Shown here: positions 1 through 8,417 of the stretch, piece after piece | How the letters are laid out: the number at the start of each line of letters is the position of its first letter | How positions within the stretch are numbered: the stretch's first letter is position 1 | Notes under the pieces: generated by a model | Databases searched by the model: none | The model's input: the letters and a program-made list of their open reading frames with translations, nothing else | Told to the model about the DNA's origin: nothing | Position numbers and translations under genes: made by a program | From: JAAXPZ01 sp965215705 | GTDB lineage: Bacteria > Campylobacterota > Campylobacteria > Campylobacterales > Sulfurovaceae | Length of the DNA stretch: 64,000 nt | Direction: 5' to 3' | Assembly (NCBI GenBank): GCA_965215705.1 | Contig: CBDCEE010000003.1 | Coordinates: forward strand, 310,001-374,000

Positions 1-387
1 ACCAATGCCTATGCAACGATTGGTGCAGACAAGATCAAGCATCTGGAATTTTCTGACGCAGATGTCAAGAAGATCCAAGCTTCTTATCCGGTATGGACGA
101 GATATGTGATCCCCAAAGATACCTATCCCGGACAGAAAGCAGATATCAATACGATTGCTCAGCCTAACCTCTTGGTTGTTACCAAGGATACACCGGATGA
201 GACAGTCTATCTGTTGACAAAAACAATGTATGAGAACCTCCCCTTCCTCAATACCGTACATAAAGCTACCAAAGTAATGGATATCAAAAAAGCGATCGCA
301 GGATTGCCTATGCCACTACACCCAGGTGCTGCAAAGTACTACAAAGAGCAGGGAATCGATATACCAGATAGATTGATCGCCAAATAG
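1..387 (+). CDS. TAXI-family TRAP transporter solute receptor, C-terminal part
   Basis: The frame is open from the first base, so the start lies left of the window; only about 128 residues are visible. The tail (TYPGQ, the DETVYLLTKTMYEN segment, then the MPLHPGAAKYYKEQG ending) is typical of TAXI periplasmic binding proteins, which deliver small organic acids or amino acids to a TRAP permease. The fused TRAP permease follows 143 bp downstream on the same strand, which supports the call. The substrate cannot be read from this fragment. The sequence ends at a clean TAG with no sign of damage. Confidence 0.88.
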   Translation, partial: TNAYATIGADKIKHLEFSDADVKKIQASYPVWTRYVIPKDTYPGQKADINTIAQPNLLVVTKDTPDETVYLLTKTMYENLPFLNTVHKATKVMDIKKAIAGLPMPLHPGAAKYYKEQGIDIPDRLIAK

Positions 388-412
388 ATCTGTCGGGGTT
401 ACACCGTGACAC

Positions 413-438
413 AGGAGGAATGCCCTCGGGTATCTCCT
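413..438 (+). other. Intercistronic hairpin between TRAP receptor and permease
   Basis: AGGAG (413-417) pairs with CTCCT (434-438), and ATGCC (420-424) pairs with GGTAT (429-433) through one G-T, with a two-base GA bulge and a CTCG loop. No T-run follows, so it is a poor intrinsic terminator. It may instead protect or process the receptor mRNA, which usually needs more copies than the permease. That role is inference. Confidence 0.45.
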
Positions 439-530
439 TCTCGATAATACAACATTTTGCTGGTTACATAAGGTATCGTAGTGTGATGATACTTTGTTTA
501 ACTATCCAATTTACTCCAAGGTAGGTTTTG

Positions 531-2489
531 ATGTTCAAGTTCAAAAAGTCAAGTATGGAGAAATTTCTCTTTGTCTACGCTATCCTTATCTCTGTGTTCC
601 ATTTTTATATCAATATCCGCGGAGGGTTGAGTGACCTCTGGTTCAATGCCGCACACTTCTCTTTCCTCGCTTCATTGGGATTTTTGAGCTATCGGGTATT
701 TAAAACATCTGATGAAGAGTATGTACCACTGTTTGATATACTGCTGGCTATTCTGGCCCTGGTGCCATTCTTTTATCTCATGGGATTTGAGGAGTCGCTT
801 TATCAGGAGGCCAACGGCACGATGCGCTACTGGGACCTCAATATCGCAGTGCTCTCTATTGTACTCTCTATCGAGATCACACGCCGTACCACCGGACTCA
901 TTATCCCTGCGATCATGCTGACAGCGATCGGCTATATACTCTTCTTTGGTAAGCTATTGACCGGAGTTTTTGCCTTTGGTGGGATGACCGTGTCACGCTT
1001 TCTCTACCGTATGTACTTTACTTCTGAAGGGCTCTTTGGCTCGATCGCTACGATCTCATCGACCTATGTCTTTATGTTCATCCTCTTTGCAGCCTTTTTG
1101 CTCAAGAGTGGGGCTGGGGATTTTATCGTTGATCTCTCTACAGTACTGACCTCGCGTTTCCGTGGAGGGGCTGGGCATGTGGCGGTATTTTCTTCTGCAT
1201 TGATGGGGACGATCTCAGGTTCTGCAGTTGCCAACACCGTCTCCACAGGTTCGATCACGATCCCGATGATGGTACGCAACGGCTTTAAACCGATCTTCGC
1301 AGCGGGTGTGGAGACAGCTGCCTCTACGGGTGGACAGATCATGCCACCGATCATGGGAGCAGGGGCGTTTATCATGGCACAGATCACGCAGATCCCCTTT
1401 GTGACGATCATTGTGGTTTCGATTCTCCCGGCGATCCTTTATTTTGCTTCGATTGGCTTCTATATCCATATCCATGCCAAGAAAAATAATCTTGAGGTAC
1501 AGAAAAATGATACAGAGCTGATGCCGATCCTCAGAGAAGGTGCACACTTTCTCATCCCGCTCTCTACACTGATAGGGCTTTTGATCTATGGCTTTACGCC
1601 TACCTATGCGGCGGGTATTGCTATTGTTGCCATTATCGGATCCTCCTGGCTGACCAAGAAGAAGCGTATGGGGTTCAAAGAGGTGCTTGAGGCACTGGCG
1701 CTGGGTAGTCAAAATATGATTGTCACTGGTGTCCTGCTGGTGGGTGTGGGTATCATTGTCGGTGCGATCAATATCTCAGGGATCGGGGTGATCTTCTCTC
1801 AGCTTATCATGGAGTGGTCACAGGGACAGCTGATCATTGCGCTGGTACTGATCGCGATCGCCTCTTTGATCCTGGGTATGGGATTGCCAGTCACTGCCTC
1901 CTATGTGGTGTTGGCAGTTCTTTCAGCGCCTGCATTGGTAGGGCTGATGCTCTCTCCTGAGATGGCGGCACTGGTTGCCGCAGGTGTGACGGTACCTGAG
2001 GCAGTCAATTACCTGCTCGCTGCCCACCTGATCATCTTTTGGCTCTCACAGGACTCCAACCTCACACCACCGGTCTGCCTGGCGGCCTTTGCTGCTGCAG
2101 GGATTGCTGGAACGCACCCGATGAAGACAGGTCTTCAGTCCTGGATACTGGGTAAAGGGCTCTATATTGTACCGCTCCTGTTTGCCTTTTCTCCGCTGGT
2201 AGCCGGATCTTGGCCAGAGCGATTTGAAGTCTTTGGCTTTGCGATGGTGGGGTTGGTAGCATTTACTACCTTTGTAGAAAATTTCTGGGATCATAAATTA
2301 GCGATCTGGGAGCGGCTTTTATTTGGAATGAGTAGCTTACTACTACTCTCACAGGATTCACTGTTGGGGCTGGAGGGACATTTTGATCTGGTGCCTGATG
2401 TACATATTGTGGGAATCATTCTTTTCGTCATTACGATGTTTCTACATAAAAAAGTGACGGGTACCCATATGTTGCCCGTACCAGCATAA
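531..2489 (+). CDS. TRAP transporter fused permease (4TM/12TM)
   Basis: A 652-residue polytopic inner-membrane protein in which the small DctQ-like and large DctM-like subunits are fused, as is usual for TAXI systems. Hydrophobic segments run along nearly the whole length, and conserved glycine-rich stretches such as SGSAVANTVSTGSITIP and GGQIMPPIMGAGAF (about residues 225-285) are family hallmarks of the transport core. A TTG lies just before the ATG at 531; the ATG is preferred because an AAGG sits about ten bases upstream. It should take up the receptor's ligand using the sodium or proton gradient. The LUD gene follows after 9 bp, so all three are probably co-transcribed. Confidence 0.93.
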   Translation: MFKFKKSSMEKFLFVYAILISVFHFYINIRGGLSDLWFNAAHFSFLASLGFLSYRVFKTSDEEYVPLFDILLAILALVPFFYLMGFEESLYQEANGTMRYWDLNIAVLSIVLSIEITRRTTGLIIPAIMLTAIGYILFFGKLLTGVFAFGGMTVSRFLYRMYFTSEGLFGSIATISSTYVFMFILFAAFLLKSGAGDFIVDLSTVLTSRFRGGAGHVAVFSSALMGTISGSAVANTVSTGSITIPMMVRNGFKPIFAAGVETAASTGGQIMPPIMGAGAFIMAQITQIPFVTIIVVSILPAILYFASIGFYIHIHAKKNNLEVQKNDTELMPILREGAHFLIPLSTLIGLLIYGFTPTYAAGIAIVAIIGSSWLTKKKRMGFKEVLEALALGSQNMIVTGVLLVGVGIIVGAINISGIGVIFSQLIMEWSQGQLIIALVLIAIASLILGMGLPVTASYVVLAVLSAPALVGLMLSPEMAALVAAGVTVPEAVNYLLAAHLIIFWLSQDSNLTPPVCLAAFAAAGIAGTHPMKTGLQSWILGKGLYIVPLLFAFSPLVAGSWPERFEVFGFAMVGLVAFTTFVENFWDHKLAIWERLLFGMSSLLLLSQDSLLGLEGHFDLVPDVHIVGIILFVITMFLHKKVTGTHMLPVPA

Positions 2490-2498
2490 GGAGAAAAG

Positions 2499-3095
2499 AT
2501 GCTCACAACGATAGAGAATCTTAGGAAAAATGGCTTTGAGGTGATAGAGGTAGCTACTGCGGGTGAAGCTTTGGAGATTGCCAAAGGCTTTGTTGAACCA
2601 CAGATGCATATTGGGCTGGGTGGTTCGACCACTGTACAGCAGATCGGCCTACTGGAATGGTTGATCCAGCAAGAAGAGATACAGCTCTCCAACCAGTATG
2701 AAGCAGGTATCACGATGGAAGAAAATCTGGAGCGACGGAGACAAGGGCTGGTAAGTGATCTCTATATCACCAGCTGCAATGCCATCACACAGAAAGGTGA
2801 ACTGGTTAATGCCGATGGTGACGGAAACAGGGTAGCTGCGCAGATATTCGGTCCACGAAAAGTTCTGCTCATCGTCAGCAAAAACAAGATAGTAGAAAGT
2901 GTCAAAGAGGGCTTTGGACGTATCCGTGGGATCGCCGCACCCAAAAATATCGAGCGCATGAATGCTAAAGCGATTGCTATGGGTAAAGAGCCACGATATA
3001 ATGATGACAATATCGCCAACAAGTTTGTCTTTATCACAGCGGACAAGCCGGGGAGAACGACGATCATTATAGTAGGTGAGGAACTGGGTTACTAA
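2499..3095 (+). CDS. LUD domain protein (LutC/YkgG-like)
   Basis: A 198-residue soluble protein matching the LUD (DUF162) fold: an early VEPQMHIGLGGSTTVQQIG segment, central LYITSCNAIT and LVNADGDGNRVAA, and a KVLLIVSKNKIV strand followed by PKNIERMNAKA. LUD proteins are tied to lactate utilisation (LutB/LutC) and other 2-hydroxyacid metabolism. No iron-sulfur partner LutA or LutB lies beside it here. AAGGAG precedes the ATG, and the gene begins 9 bp after the TRAP permease, which suggests a role in handling the imported acid. That link is inference. Confidence 0.85.
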   Translation: MLTTIENLRKNGFEVIEVATAGEALEIAKGFVEPQMHIGLGGSTTVQQIGLLEWLIQQEEIQLSNQYEAGITMEENLERRRQGLVSDLYITSCNAITQKGELVNADGDGNRVAAQIFGPRKVLLIVSKNKIVESVKEGFGRIRGIAAPKNIERMNAKAIAMGKEPRYNDDNIANKFVFITADKPGRTTIIIVGEELGY

Positions 3096-3138
3096 GATGG
3101 TAAGCTACTAAGATGCTAGGCTACTAGGATGATAGGTT
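3091..3138 (+). repeat. Three tandem 16-bp repeats overlapping the LUD stop codon
   Basis: Three head-to-tail copies begin ACTAAGATGGTAAGCT (3091), ACTAAGATGCTAGGCT (3107) and ACTAGGATGATAGGTT (3123). The first copy contains the TAA stop of the LUD gene. Copies differ at two to five positions. It looks like a small minisatellite produced by slippage at a gene end. Confidence 0.8.
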
Positions 3139-3223
3139 ACCTTGGGTTAAAGGCTTGATAGGCAAATTTGGATAGAATGTTTTTAGAGATAAGTGAACCC
3201 AAATCTATGCAAAAGAGCTGTCC

Positions 3224-4183
3224 ATGACCCAAAACAAAACAGATATACTTCACACTCCCTATATATGTGTCATCGGTGGATCCAACATTGACATAGAGGG
3301 GTATCCCAACCATAAACTCCTCCTTGGAGATTCCAATCCTGGTGTGGTCAAGACGTCACTCGGGGGTGTAGGTAGAAATATCGCAGAAAATGTCGCCAGG
3401 CTAGGCATCAAGACAACGTTTTTGAGTGTGGTGGGGAATGATGCCTATGGCAAGAGGGTGTTGGACCATGCCAAAGCCATCGGGCTTGATATGGAGGATG
3501 CACTGATAGCCGATGAGCCCACTTCCACCTATTTGTCCGTGCTAGATGAGACACGGGAGTTGCATGTGGGGATCGCCTGTATGGATATCTTGCAACGATT
3601 GGATATCGACTATATCCAGCAGCATGCAGAGCGTATCAAAAACGCAGCATTTTGTGTGGTGGATACTAATTTACCAGATGTTTTGGCATATCTGGTGACC
3701 CATTTTGATGTGCCGTTTGTACTAGATACTGTCTCTACTGCTAAAGCTGCCAGAGCCAAGGGCTTGCTAAAACATTTTCATACCATTAAACCCAATAAAA
3801 TGGAAGCAGAAGTACTCTCAGGTATCAGCATACTGAAGTTGAGAGATTTGCAAGAGGCGGGTAGATACTTTATCGACCAAGGCGTGCAGAACTGTTTTAT
3901 CACCATGGGTGCTGAAGGTGTGTACTATAAAACCAAGAATAGTGAGGGGATTATCACCGCCCCCCAAATGGATATGGTGAGTGCTACTGGTGCAGGTGAT
4001 GCTTTTGTAGCAGGTTTGATATATGGTTTATGCCAAAAAAAAGAGATAGAAGATGAAGTCAAGTTTGCTATAGGGGCATCACGTATGGCGATACTTTCAG
4101 AGGATACTATTAACCCAGATATTTCATCTCATAGTATAGATAGTCTGATAAAAGATTTGAAATTTAAACACCAAAAATTATAG
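3224..4183 (+). CDS. psuK: Pseudouridine kinase, PfkB family
   Basis: A 319-residue PfkB/ribokinase-family sugar kinase. Seen: the N-terminal GGSNIDIEG motif, the GGVGRNIAEN signature near residue 45, and the C-terminal ATGAGDAFVAGLIYGL signature carrying the catalytic Asp. PfkB kinases act on many nucleosides and sugars. The assignment to pseudouridine rests on the next gene, which is clearly pseudouridine-5'-phosphate glycosidase. PsuK phosphorylates pseudouridine and PsuG then splits the C-C glycosidic bond to uracil and ribose 5-phosphate. The gap to psuG is only 16 bp. Confidence 0.87.
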   Translation: MTQNKTDILHTPYICVIGGSNIDIEGYPNHKLLLGDSNPGVVKTSLGGVGRNIAENVARLGIKTTFLSVVGNDAYGKRVLDHAKAIGLDMEDALIADEPTSTYLSVLDETRELHVGIACMDILQRLDIDYIQQHAERIKNAAFCVVDTNLPDVLAYLVTHFDVPFVLDTVSTAKAARAKGLLKHFHTIKPNKMEAEVLSGISILKLRDLQEAGRYFIDQGVQNCFITMGAEGVYYKTKNSEGIITAPQMDMVSATGAGDAFVAGLIYGLCQKKEIEDEVKFAIGASRMAILSEDTINPDISSHSIDSLIKDLKFKHQKL

Positions 4184-4199
4184 AATAGAGGGAAATGTA

Positions 4200-5123
4200 A
4201 TGCAGGCTTATAAAAAATATATGGATATCAACAACGAGGTCAGAGAAGCACTAGATAGTGGCAAGCCAGTTGTAGCACTGGAGTCCACGATCATCTCCCA
4301 TGGGATGCCATATCCGATGAATGTGGAAACTGCGCTCAATGTAGAGAAGATCATTCGGGAGGGAGGGGCAACTCCCGCGACGATTGCTATCGTGCAGGGG
4401 AGACTGAAGGTCGGATTGACAACCGAGGAGATCGATGCACTGGGCAAAGCGGGTCAAAATGTCGTCAAAACGAGCCGAAGAGATATCCCCTTTATCATCG
4501 CCAACCGATTAGACGGAGCCACGACGGTCGCCTCTACCATGATCATCGCTCACCTGGCTGGGATCAAGATATTTGCTACCGGTGGGATCGGAGGGGTGCA
4601 CAGAGGGGCAGAGCACTCCTTTGATATCTCTGCTGATCTGGAAGAGTTGGGAAGAACCGATGTAGCAGTGGTGTGTGCGGGTGTAAAATCGATCTTGGAT
4701 ATCCCCTTGACGCTGGAGTATCTGGAGACCAAAGGCGTACCCGTAGTTGGCTACCAGACGGATGAGCTACCCGCCTTTTATACACGAAAGAGTGGCTATG
4801 GTGTAGATTATACTATACAAACACCTGATGCACTGGCAAGAGCACTCAAAGCCAAATGGGAGTTGGGTCTGCATGGGGGCATCGTCGTAGCCAATCCTAT
4901 CCCCAAGGCGTTTGAAATGGATTTTGACACCATCAACCACGCCATAGAGAGTGCCTTGAAAGAAGCAGATGCACTGGGTATCACAGGAAAAGAGAGTACA
5001 CCGTTTTTGCTGGCAAAGGTCAAAGAATTGACTGGAGGCGATTCCTTGCACTCCAATATAGAACTGGTCTATAACAATGCCAGACTGGCAGCCAAATTGG
5101 CTGTGGCATATGCAAAGCTATAA
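4200..5123 (+). CDS. psuG: Pseudouridine-5'-phosphate glycosidase
   Basis: 307 residues, the usual length for PsuG. Diagnostic stretches are VALESTIISHGMPYP near the start, the ATTVASTMIIAHLAGI segment, FATGGIGGVHRGAE, and the GVPVVGYQTDELPAFYT motif. The enzyme cleaves pseudouridine 5'-phosphate to uracil and ribose 5-phosphate using a catalytic lysine and a metal ion. It follows psuK in the arrangement seen in bacterial pseudouridine salvage operons. No pseudouridine transporter is visible alongside, so the substrate may come from internal RNA turnover (inference). Confidence 0.96.
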   Translation: MQAYKKYMDINNEVREALDSGKPVVALESTIISHGMPYPMNVETALNVEKIIREGGATPATIAIVQGRLKVGLTTEEIDALGKAGQNVVKTSRRDIPFIIANRLDGATTVASTMIIAHLAGIKIFATGGIGGVHRGAEHSFDISADLEELGRTDVAVVCAGVKSILDIPLTLEYLETKGVPVVGYQTDELPAFYTRKSGYGVDYTIQTPDALARALKAKWELGLHGGIVVANPIPKAFEMDFDTINHAIESALKEADALGITGKESTPFLLAKVKELTGGDSLHSNIELVYNNARLAAKLAVAYAKL

Positions 5124-5143
5124 ACAGAAGGGAGAAATAGACC

Positions 5144-6343
5144 ATGATCAGACAAAACGCAGTAGACTATCTCATTATCGGCGGCGGTATCATCGGACTG
5201 AACATCGCCATCACTCTCAAAAAGCGTGAGCCAGAGGCTTCGGTATTGCTCATAGAAAAGGAGACAGAGCCTGCACAGCATAGCAGCGGGCGCAATTCGG
5301 GTGTGTTGCATGCAGGGTTTTACTATACGGCGGACTCTCTCAAAGCACGTTTTACCAGAGAGGGCAACCGTGCGATGCATGCTTTCTGTCAAGAGCGAGG
5401 CTTGGCGATCAATCCCTCTGGGAAAGTGGTGATCGCAACTGATGCAGTGGAGCTCTCAGGTTTGGAAGAGCTCAAACGTAGAGGGGATGCCAATGGAGTG
5501 GAGCTAGATTGGCTCACAGAGGAGGAGCTGGCAGAACAGTATCCTAACATCAAAACCTACCAAAAAGCCCTCTACTCACCCACTACCGCTACGGTAGATC
5601 CCAAAGCAGTGACACTGGAGTTTGCCAAAGTAGCAACTGAGATGGGGATTGAGATCCGTACCCAGACTGCCTATGAATGGCAGATAGGTAAGGGGAGAAT
5701 AGGTACAACCACAGGGATGATCGAGTACAAAAAGCTCATCAACTGTGCAGGACTCTATGCGGATAAGATCGCCAGGGATTTTGGCTTCTCACAAGCATAT
5801 GTCATCATCCCCTTCAAAGGTATCTATCTCAAAGACAGTGATAATATAAGCCATCTGAGCACCAATATCTACCCTGTACCCAATCTCGCCAACCCTTTTC
5901 TGGGTGTTCACTATACACTGACAGTAGAGGATGCTGCCAAGATCGGTCCTACAGCGATCCCTGCCTTTTGGAGAGAGAATTATAAGGGCTTTGCCAACTT
6001 TGATCTCGATGAGATGGTACAGATCCTCTACTATGAAGCCAAGCTTTTTGTGACCAATGCTTTTGGCTTTCGATCCTTGGCGATAGGAGAGGTCAAAAAG
6101 TATCTCAAATCTCATCTCATCACACTGGCACAAAAACTTACCAAAGGGATGGATCATAGCGGCTATGACCACTGGAGTACCCCCGGTATCCGTGCACAGC
6201 TCCTCGATATCCGGACACTGGAGCTGGTACAGGATTTTGTCGTAGAGGGAGATGATGAGAGTGTGCATGTACTCAATGCAGTCAGCCCCGCCTTTACCTC
6301 CTCGATCCCTTTTGCAGAGTGGGTTGTAGAGGAGTATCTGTAA
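5144..6343 (+). CDS. FAD-dependent oxidoreductase, L-2-hydroxyglutarate oxidase-like
   Basis: A 399-residue DAO-family flavoprotein. The N-terminus has the dinucleotide-binding motif DYLIIGGGIIGLNIA. SSGRNSGVLHAGFYY and later LINCAGLYADKIA match LhgO (YgaF) proteins. The C-terminal HSGYDHWSTPGIRAQLLD and NAVSPAFTSSIPFAEWV also fit. LhgO oxidises L-2-hydroxyglutarate to 2-oxoglutarate, passing electrons to the membrane quinone pool. GGGAG lies before the ATG, and the gene is 20 bp after psuG. Whether it serves the pseudouridine genes or only shares transcription is unknown. Confidence 0.88.
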   Translation: MIRQNAVDYLIIGGGIIGLNIAITLKKREPEASVLLIEKETEPAQHSSGRNSGVLHAGFYYTADSLKARFTREGNRAMHAFCQERGLAINPSGKVVIATDAVELSGLEELKRRGDANGVELDWLTEEELAEQYPNIKTYQKALYSPTTATVDPKAVTLEFAKVATEMGIEIRTQTAYEWQIGKGRIGTTTGMIEYKKLINCAGLYADKIARDFGFSQAYVIIPFKGIYLKDSDNISHLSTNIYPVPNLANPFLGVHYTLTVEDAAKIGPTAIPAFWRENYKGFANFDLDEMVQILYYEAKLFVTNAFGFRSLAIGEVKKYLKSHLITLAQKLTKGMDHSGYDHWSTPGIRAQLLDIRTLELVQDFVVEGDDESVHVLNAVSPAFTSSIPFAEWVVEEYL

Positions 6344-6370
6344 TAGAACTCTCAGATAAATATCTTTTTC

Positions 6371-6456
6371 GTCATCCTGAACTCGATTCAGGATCCATAT
6401 CACCACTGATTTATTGGCTATATAGATTATGGATTCCGTATCAAGTACGGAATGAC
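6371..6456. repeat. Intergenic palindromic repeat with GTCAT ends
   Basis: The left end, GTCATCCTGAACTCGATTCA (6371-6390), continues to GGATCCA. The right end is the inverted counterpart, GGATTCCG to GGAATGAC (6431-6456). Each half also folds alone: CCTGAA with TTCAGG, and CCGTA with TACGG. This form resembles small dispersed intergenic repeats found in many bacterial genomes. It holds no credible gene. Confidence 0.65.
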
Positions 6457-6494
6457 AGTATAAAATTTAGAGAATTCAATATTTGTTTTATTGG

Positions 6495-6552
6495 TCGGCT
6501 GAAGCCAACCCTACAATAGGGGGACAATCATTCTAGGGCTGGCTTCAGCCGA
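6495..6552. terminator. Convergent-gene hairpin, probable bidirectional terminator
   Basis: TCGGCTGAAGCCAACCCTA (6495-6513) pairs with TAGGGCTGGCTTCAGCCGA (6534-6552), with one wobble in 19 positions and a 20-base loop. It lies between the convergent LhgO-like gene and ald. No strong T-run flanks it, so it may instead be a repeat element serving as a barrier. Confidence 0.55.
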
Positions 6553-6566
6553 TATAAAAAGAATCT

Positions 6567-7673
6567 CTAAAACTTCGGCTCCCAGTATTTCAATCCCAGG
6601 CTTTTTGCTACGGCTTCATTGGTACATTTACCATCATAGATATTGAGTCCGTTCATGATACTAGGGTTCTCTTTGGCAGCAGCTTCCAGACCTTTGTTGG
6701 CGATCTCCAGTCCGTAGCGTAGGGTGTTGGAGGTCAACGCCATAGTGGAAGTAAGTGAGACGGCACCTGGCATGTTGGCGACACAGTAGTGGACGATATC
6801 CTCTACCACATAGGTGGGATTGTCATGGTAGGTGGCATGGCTGGTCTCGAAGCAGCCTCCCTGATCGATGGCAACATCCACTATAACTGAGCCTTTTTGC
6901 ATCAGCTTAAGATCCTCTTCCGAGATCAGTTTAGGGGCGGCAGCACCAGGGATCAGCACAGCACCAATAAGGAGATCAGCCTCTTTGATACTGTTGACGA
7001 TATTGGTACGGGTAGAGTAGAGGGTAGTGATACGAGACCCGAAGATATCATCGAGATAGGCCAGACGTTGTGCAGAGATATCCAGGATCGTAACATTGGC
7101 ACCCATGCCTACCGCGATCTTACAGGCATTGAGTCCGACGATACCGCCACCGATGATGGTGACATTGCCTCGTTTGACACCCGGTACACCGCCCAGAAGC
7201 ACCCCTCTACCACCAAAAGGCTTCTCCAGATACTTGGCACCCTCTTGTGTTGCCAGTCTACCTGCAATCTCACTCATGGGGATGAGGCAGGGGAGATGTC
7301 CCGTATCGTCAGTGATTGTCTCATAGGCGACTGCCTTGACCCCTTTTTCCATCAATGCCTTGGCTTGCGGCTCATCTGCTGCGAGATGTAGGTAGGTATA
7401 GAGTATCTGCCCTTTATGAAAAAAGTCATACTCTCCCGGTAGGGGCTCCTTAACTTTGATGATCATCTCAGACTCATCAAAGAGTCGTTGTTTACTGTCG
7501 ACGATCTCAGCACCTTTTGCAACATAGGCATCATCTTCAAAGCCTGCACCATGTCCTGCACCGGTCTCTACAAGCACAGTATGCCCCTCTTTGACATAGG
7601 CACCCACACAGTCTGGTGTCAAACCAACACGATATTCATGGACTTTTATCTCTTTAATCAAACCTACTATCAT
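6567..7673 (-). CDS. ald: Alanine dehydrogenase
   Basis: A 368-residue NAD-dependent L-alanine dehydrogenase, interconverting alanine with pyruvate and ammonia. Seen: MIVGLIKEIKVHEYRVGLTP at the N-terminus, GAGHGAGFEDD, the active-site-region LYTYLHLAADEPQA, the NAD-binding IIGGGIVGLNACKIA, and PGAVSLTSTMALTSNTLRY near the C-terminus. It is divergently transcribed from an XRE-cupin regulator across a 122-bp AT-rich region with three similar palindromes, so it is probably controlled by that regulator. AAAGGA sits a few bases before the ATG. Confidence 0.97.
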   Translation of the reverse strand: MIVGLIKEIKVHEYRVGLTPDCVGAYVKEGHTVLVETGAGHGAGFEDDAYVAKGAEIVDSKQRLFDESEMIIKVKEPLPGEYDFFHKGQILYTYLHLAADEPQAKALMEKGVKAVAYETITDDTGHLPCLIPMSEIAGRLATQEGAKYLEKPFGGRGVLLGGVPGVKRGNVTIIGGGIVGLNACKIAVGMGANVTILDISAQRLAYLDDIFGSRITTLYSTRTNIVNSIKEADLLIGAVLIPGAAAPKLISEEDLKLMQKGSVIVDVAIDQGGCFETSHATYHDNPTYVVEDIVHYCVANMPGAVSLTSTMALTSNTLRYGLEIANKGLEAAAKENPSIMNGLNIYDGKCTNEAVAKSLGLKYWEPKF

Positions 7674-7684
7674 TTTCTATCCTT

Positions 7685-7770
7685 TTTAATCATATTAAAC
7701 ACTTTAGATATATTAACATAAAATAGAGGAAAAAGCAATAAAAATTTAATAATATTAAATATGCTATAAT
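7685..7770. promoter_or_regulatory. ald / XRE regulator divergent promoters with three operator-like palindromes
   Basis: Two near-identical 15-bp palindromes of form TTTAAT-NAT-ATTAAA occur at 7685-7699 and 7745-7759, with a degenerate copy (TTTAGATATATTAAC) at 7703-7717. For ald (minus strand), -35 TTGCTT (7733-7738) is 17 bp from -10 TAATAT (7710-7715), and the degenerate site overlaps that -10. For the regulator (plus strand), -10 TATAAT is at 7765-7770 and the site at 7745-7759 lies in its spacer. This suits a regulator controlling both itself and ald. The sites are seen; the binding is inferred. Confidence 0.65.
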
Positions 7771-7795
7771 GAGGTAAAATAATGAAGGGGATTGT

Positions 7796-8374
7796 ATGGC
7801 TGAAGAGTATCATGTTGGAGAAAAGATCAAGAAGCTTAGGCATGGGATAGGTATCAGTGCCAAGGCACTGGCAGAACAGGCATCGATCTCTTCAGGAATG
7901 CTTTCACAGCTTGAGAATGGATCAACTCAGGGCTCGGTCGAAACGCTGAGAAAGATCGCTAAAGTCCTTGATACGACCATTGCTTCTTTGTTTGCAGATG
8001 AGAATGAGCTCCGGCACCTTAGTACCCATGCACCTCAGCTGGTGGTACGCAAAGAGGCACGCAAGAAGATCTCCTTTCCCGATCCACTCTATAAATGTGA
8101 GCTGCTGGTGCCTGACCTGCAGGGAGATGTGGAGTTTGTCCTAGTGGAGCTCGAGCCACACAGGGAGACGGATGAACTGTTACCACATACCAGAGGGGGA
8201 GAGGAGATCGATATGGTGATCAGTGGTACCATCTCTGTCAAGATAGGTGAGAAGTGTTATCGTTTGGAAGAGGGAGATACGATTCGATTCAACCCCAAAA
8301 CCCCGCACAAGATTGAGAACAAAACCGATCAGAGAGCCAGCTATATCAGTATCATCACGCCACCCTCTTTTTAG
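7796..8374 (+). CDS. XRE-family regulator with C-terminal cupin domain
   Basis: 192 residues. An N-terminal helix-turn-helix covers about residues 10-65 (KIKKLRHGIGISAKALAEQA, then ISSGMLSQLENG), and a C-terminal cupin covers about 110-190 (GEEIDMVISGTISVKIGEKCY, EEGDTIRFNPKTPHKIEN). This architecture is common in regulators of amino-acid and polyamine catabolism, where the cupin senses a small ligand. It is divergent from ald, and the shared region carries three matching palindromes, so it is the probable ald regulator. The likely ligand is alanine or a related metabolite, but the sequence cannot show which. Confidence 0.9.
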   Translation: MAEEYHVGEKIKKLRHGIGISAKALAEQASISSGMLSQLENGSTQGSVETLRKIAKVLDTTIASLFADENELRHLSTHAPQLVVRKEARKKISFPDPLYKCELLVPDLQGDVEFVLVELEPHRETDELLPHTRGGEEIDMVISGTISVKIGEKCYRLEEGDTIRFNPKTPHKIENKTDQRASYISIITPPSF

Positions 8375-8417
8375 ATCCGGGTCAAATAAGATCTTGGAAT
8401 AGGACATTGGATCATGA

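Noticed and set aside
3091..3138. Tandem 16-bp units considered as a CRISPR remnant
   Set aside because: Units are directly adjacent without spacers, are not palindromic in the CRISPR manner, and no cas genes are near.
6319..6519. A 66-codon plus-strand frame after the LhgO-like gene
   Set aside because: It starts inside the preceding gene and reads through the palindromic repeat; its HPELDSGS-type peptide is simply a translation of that repeat.
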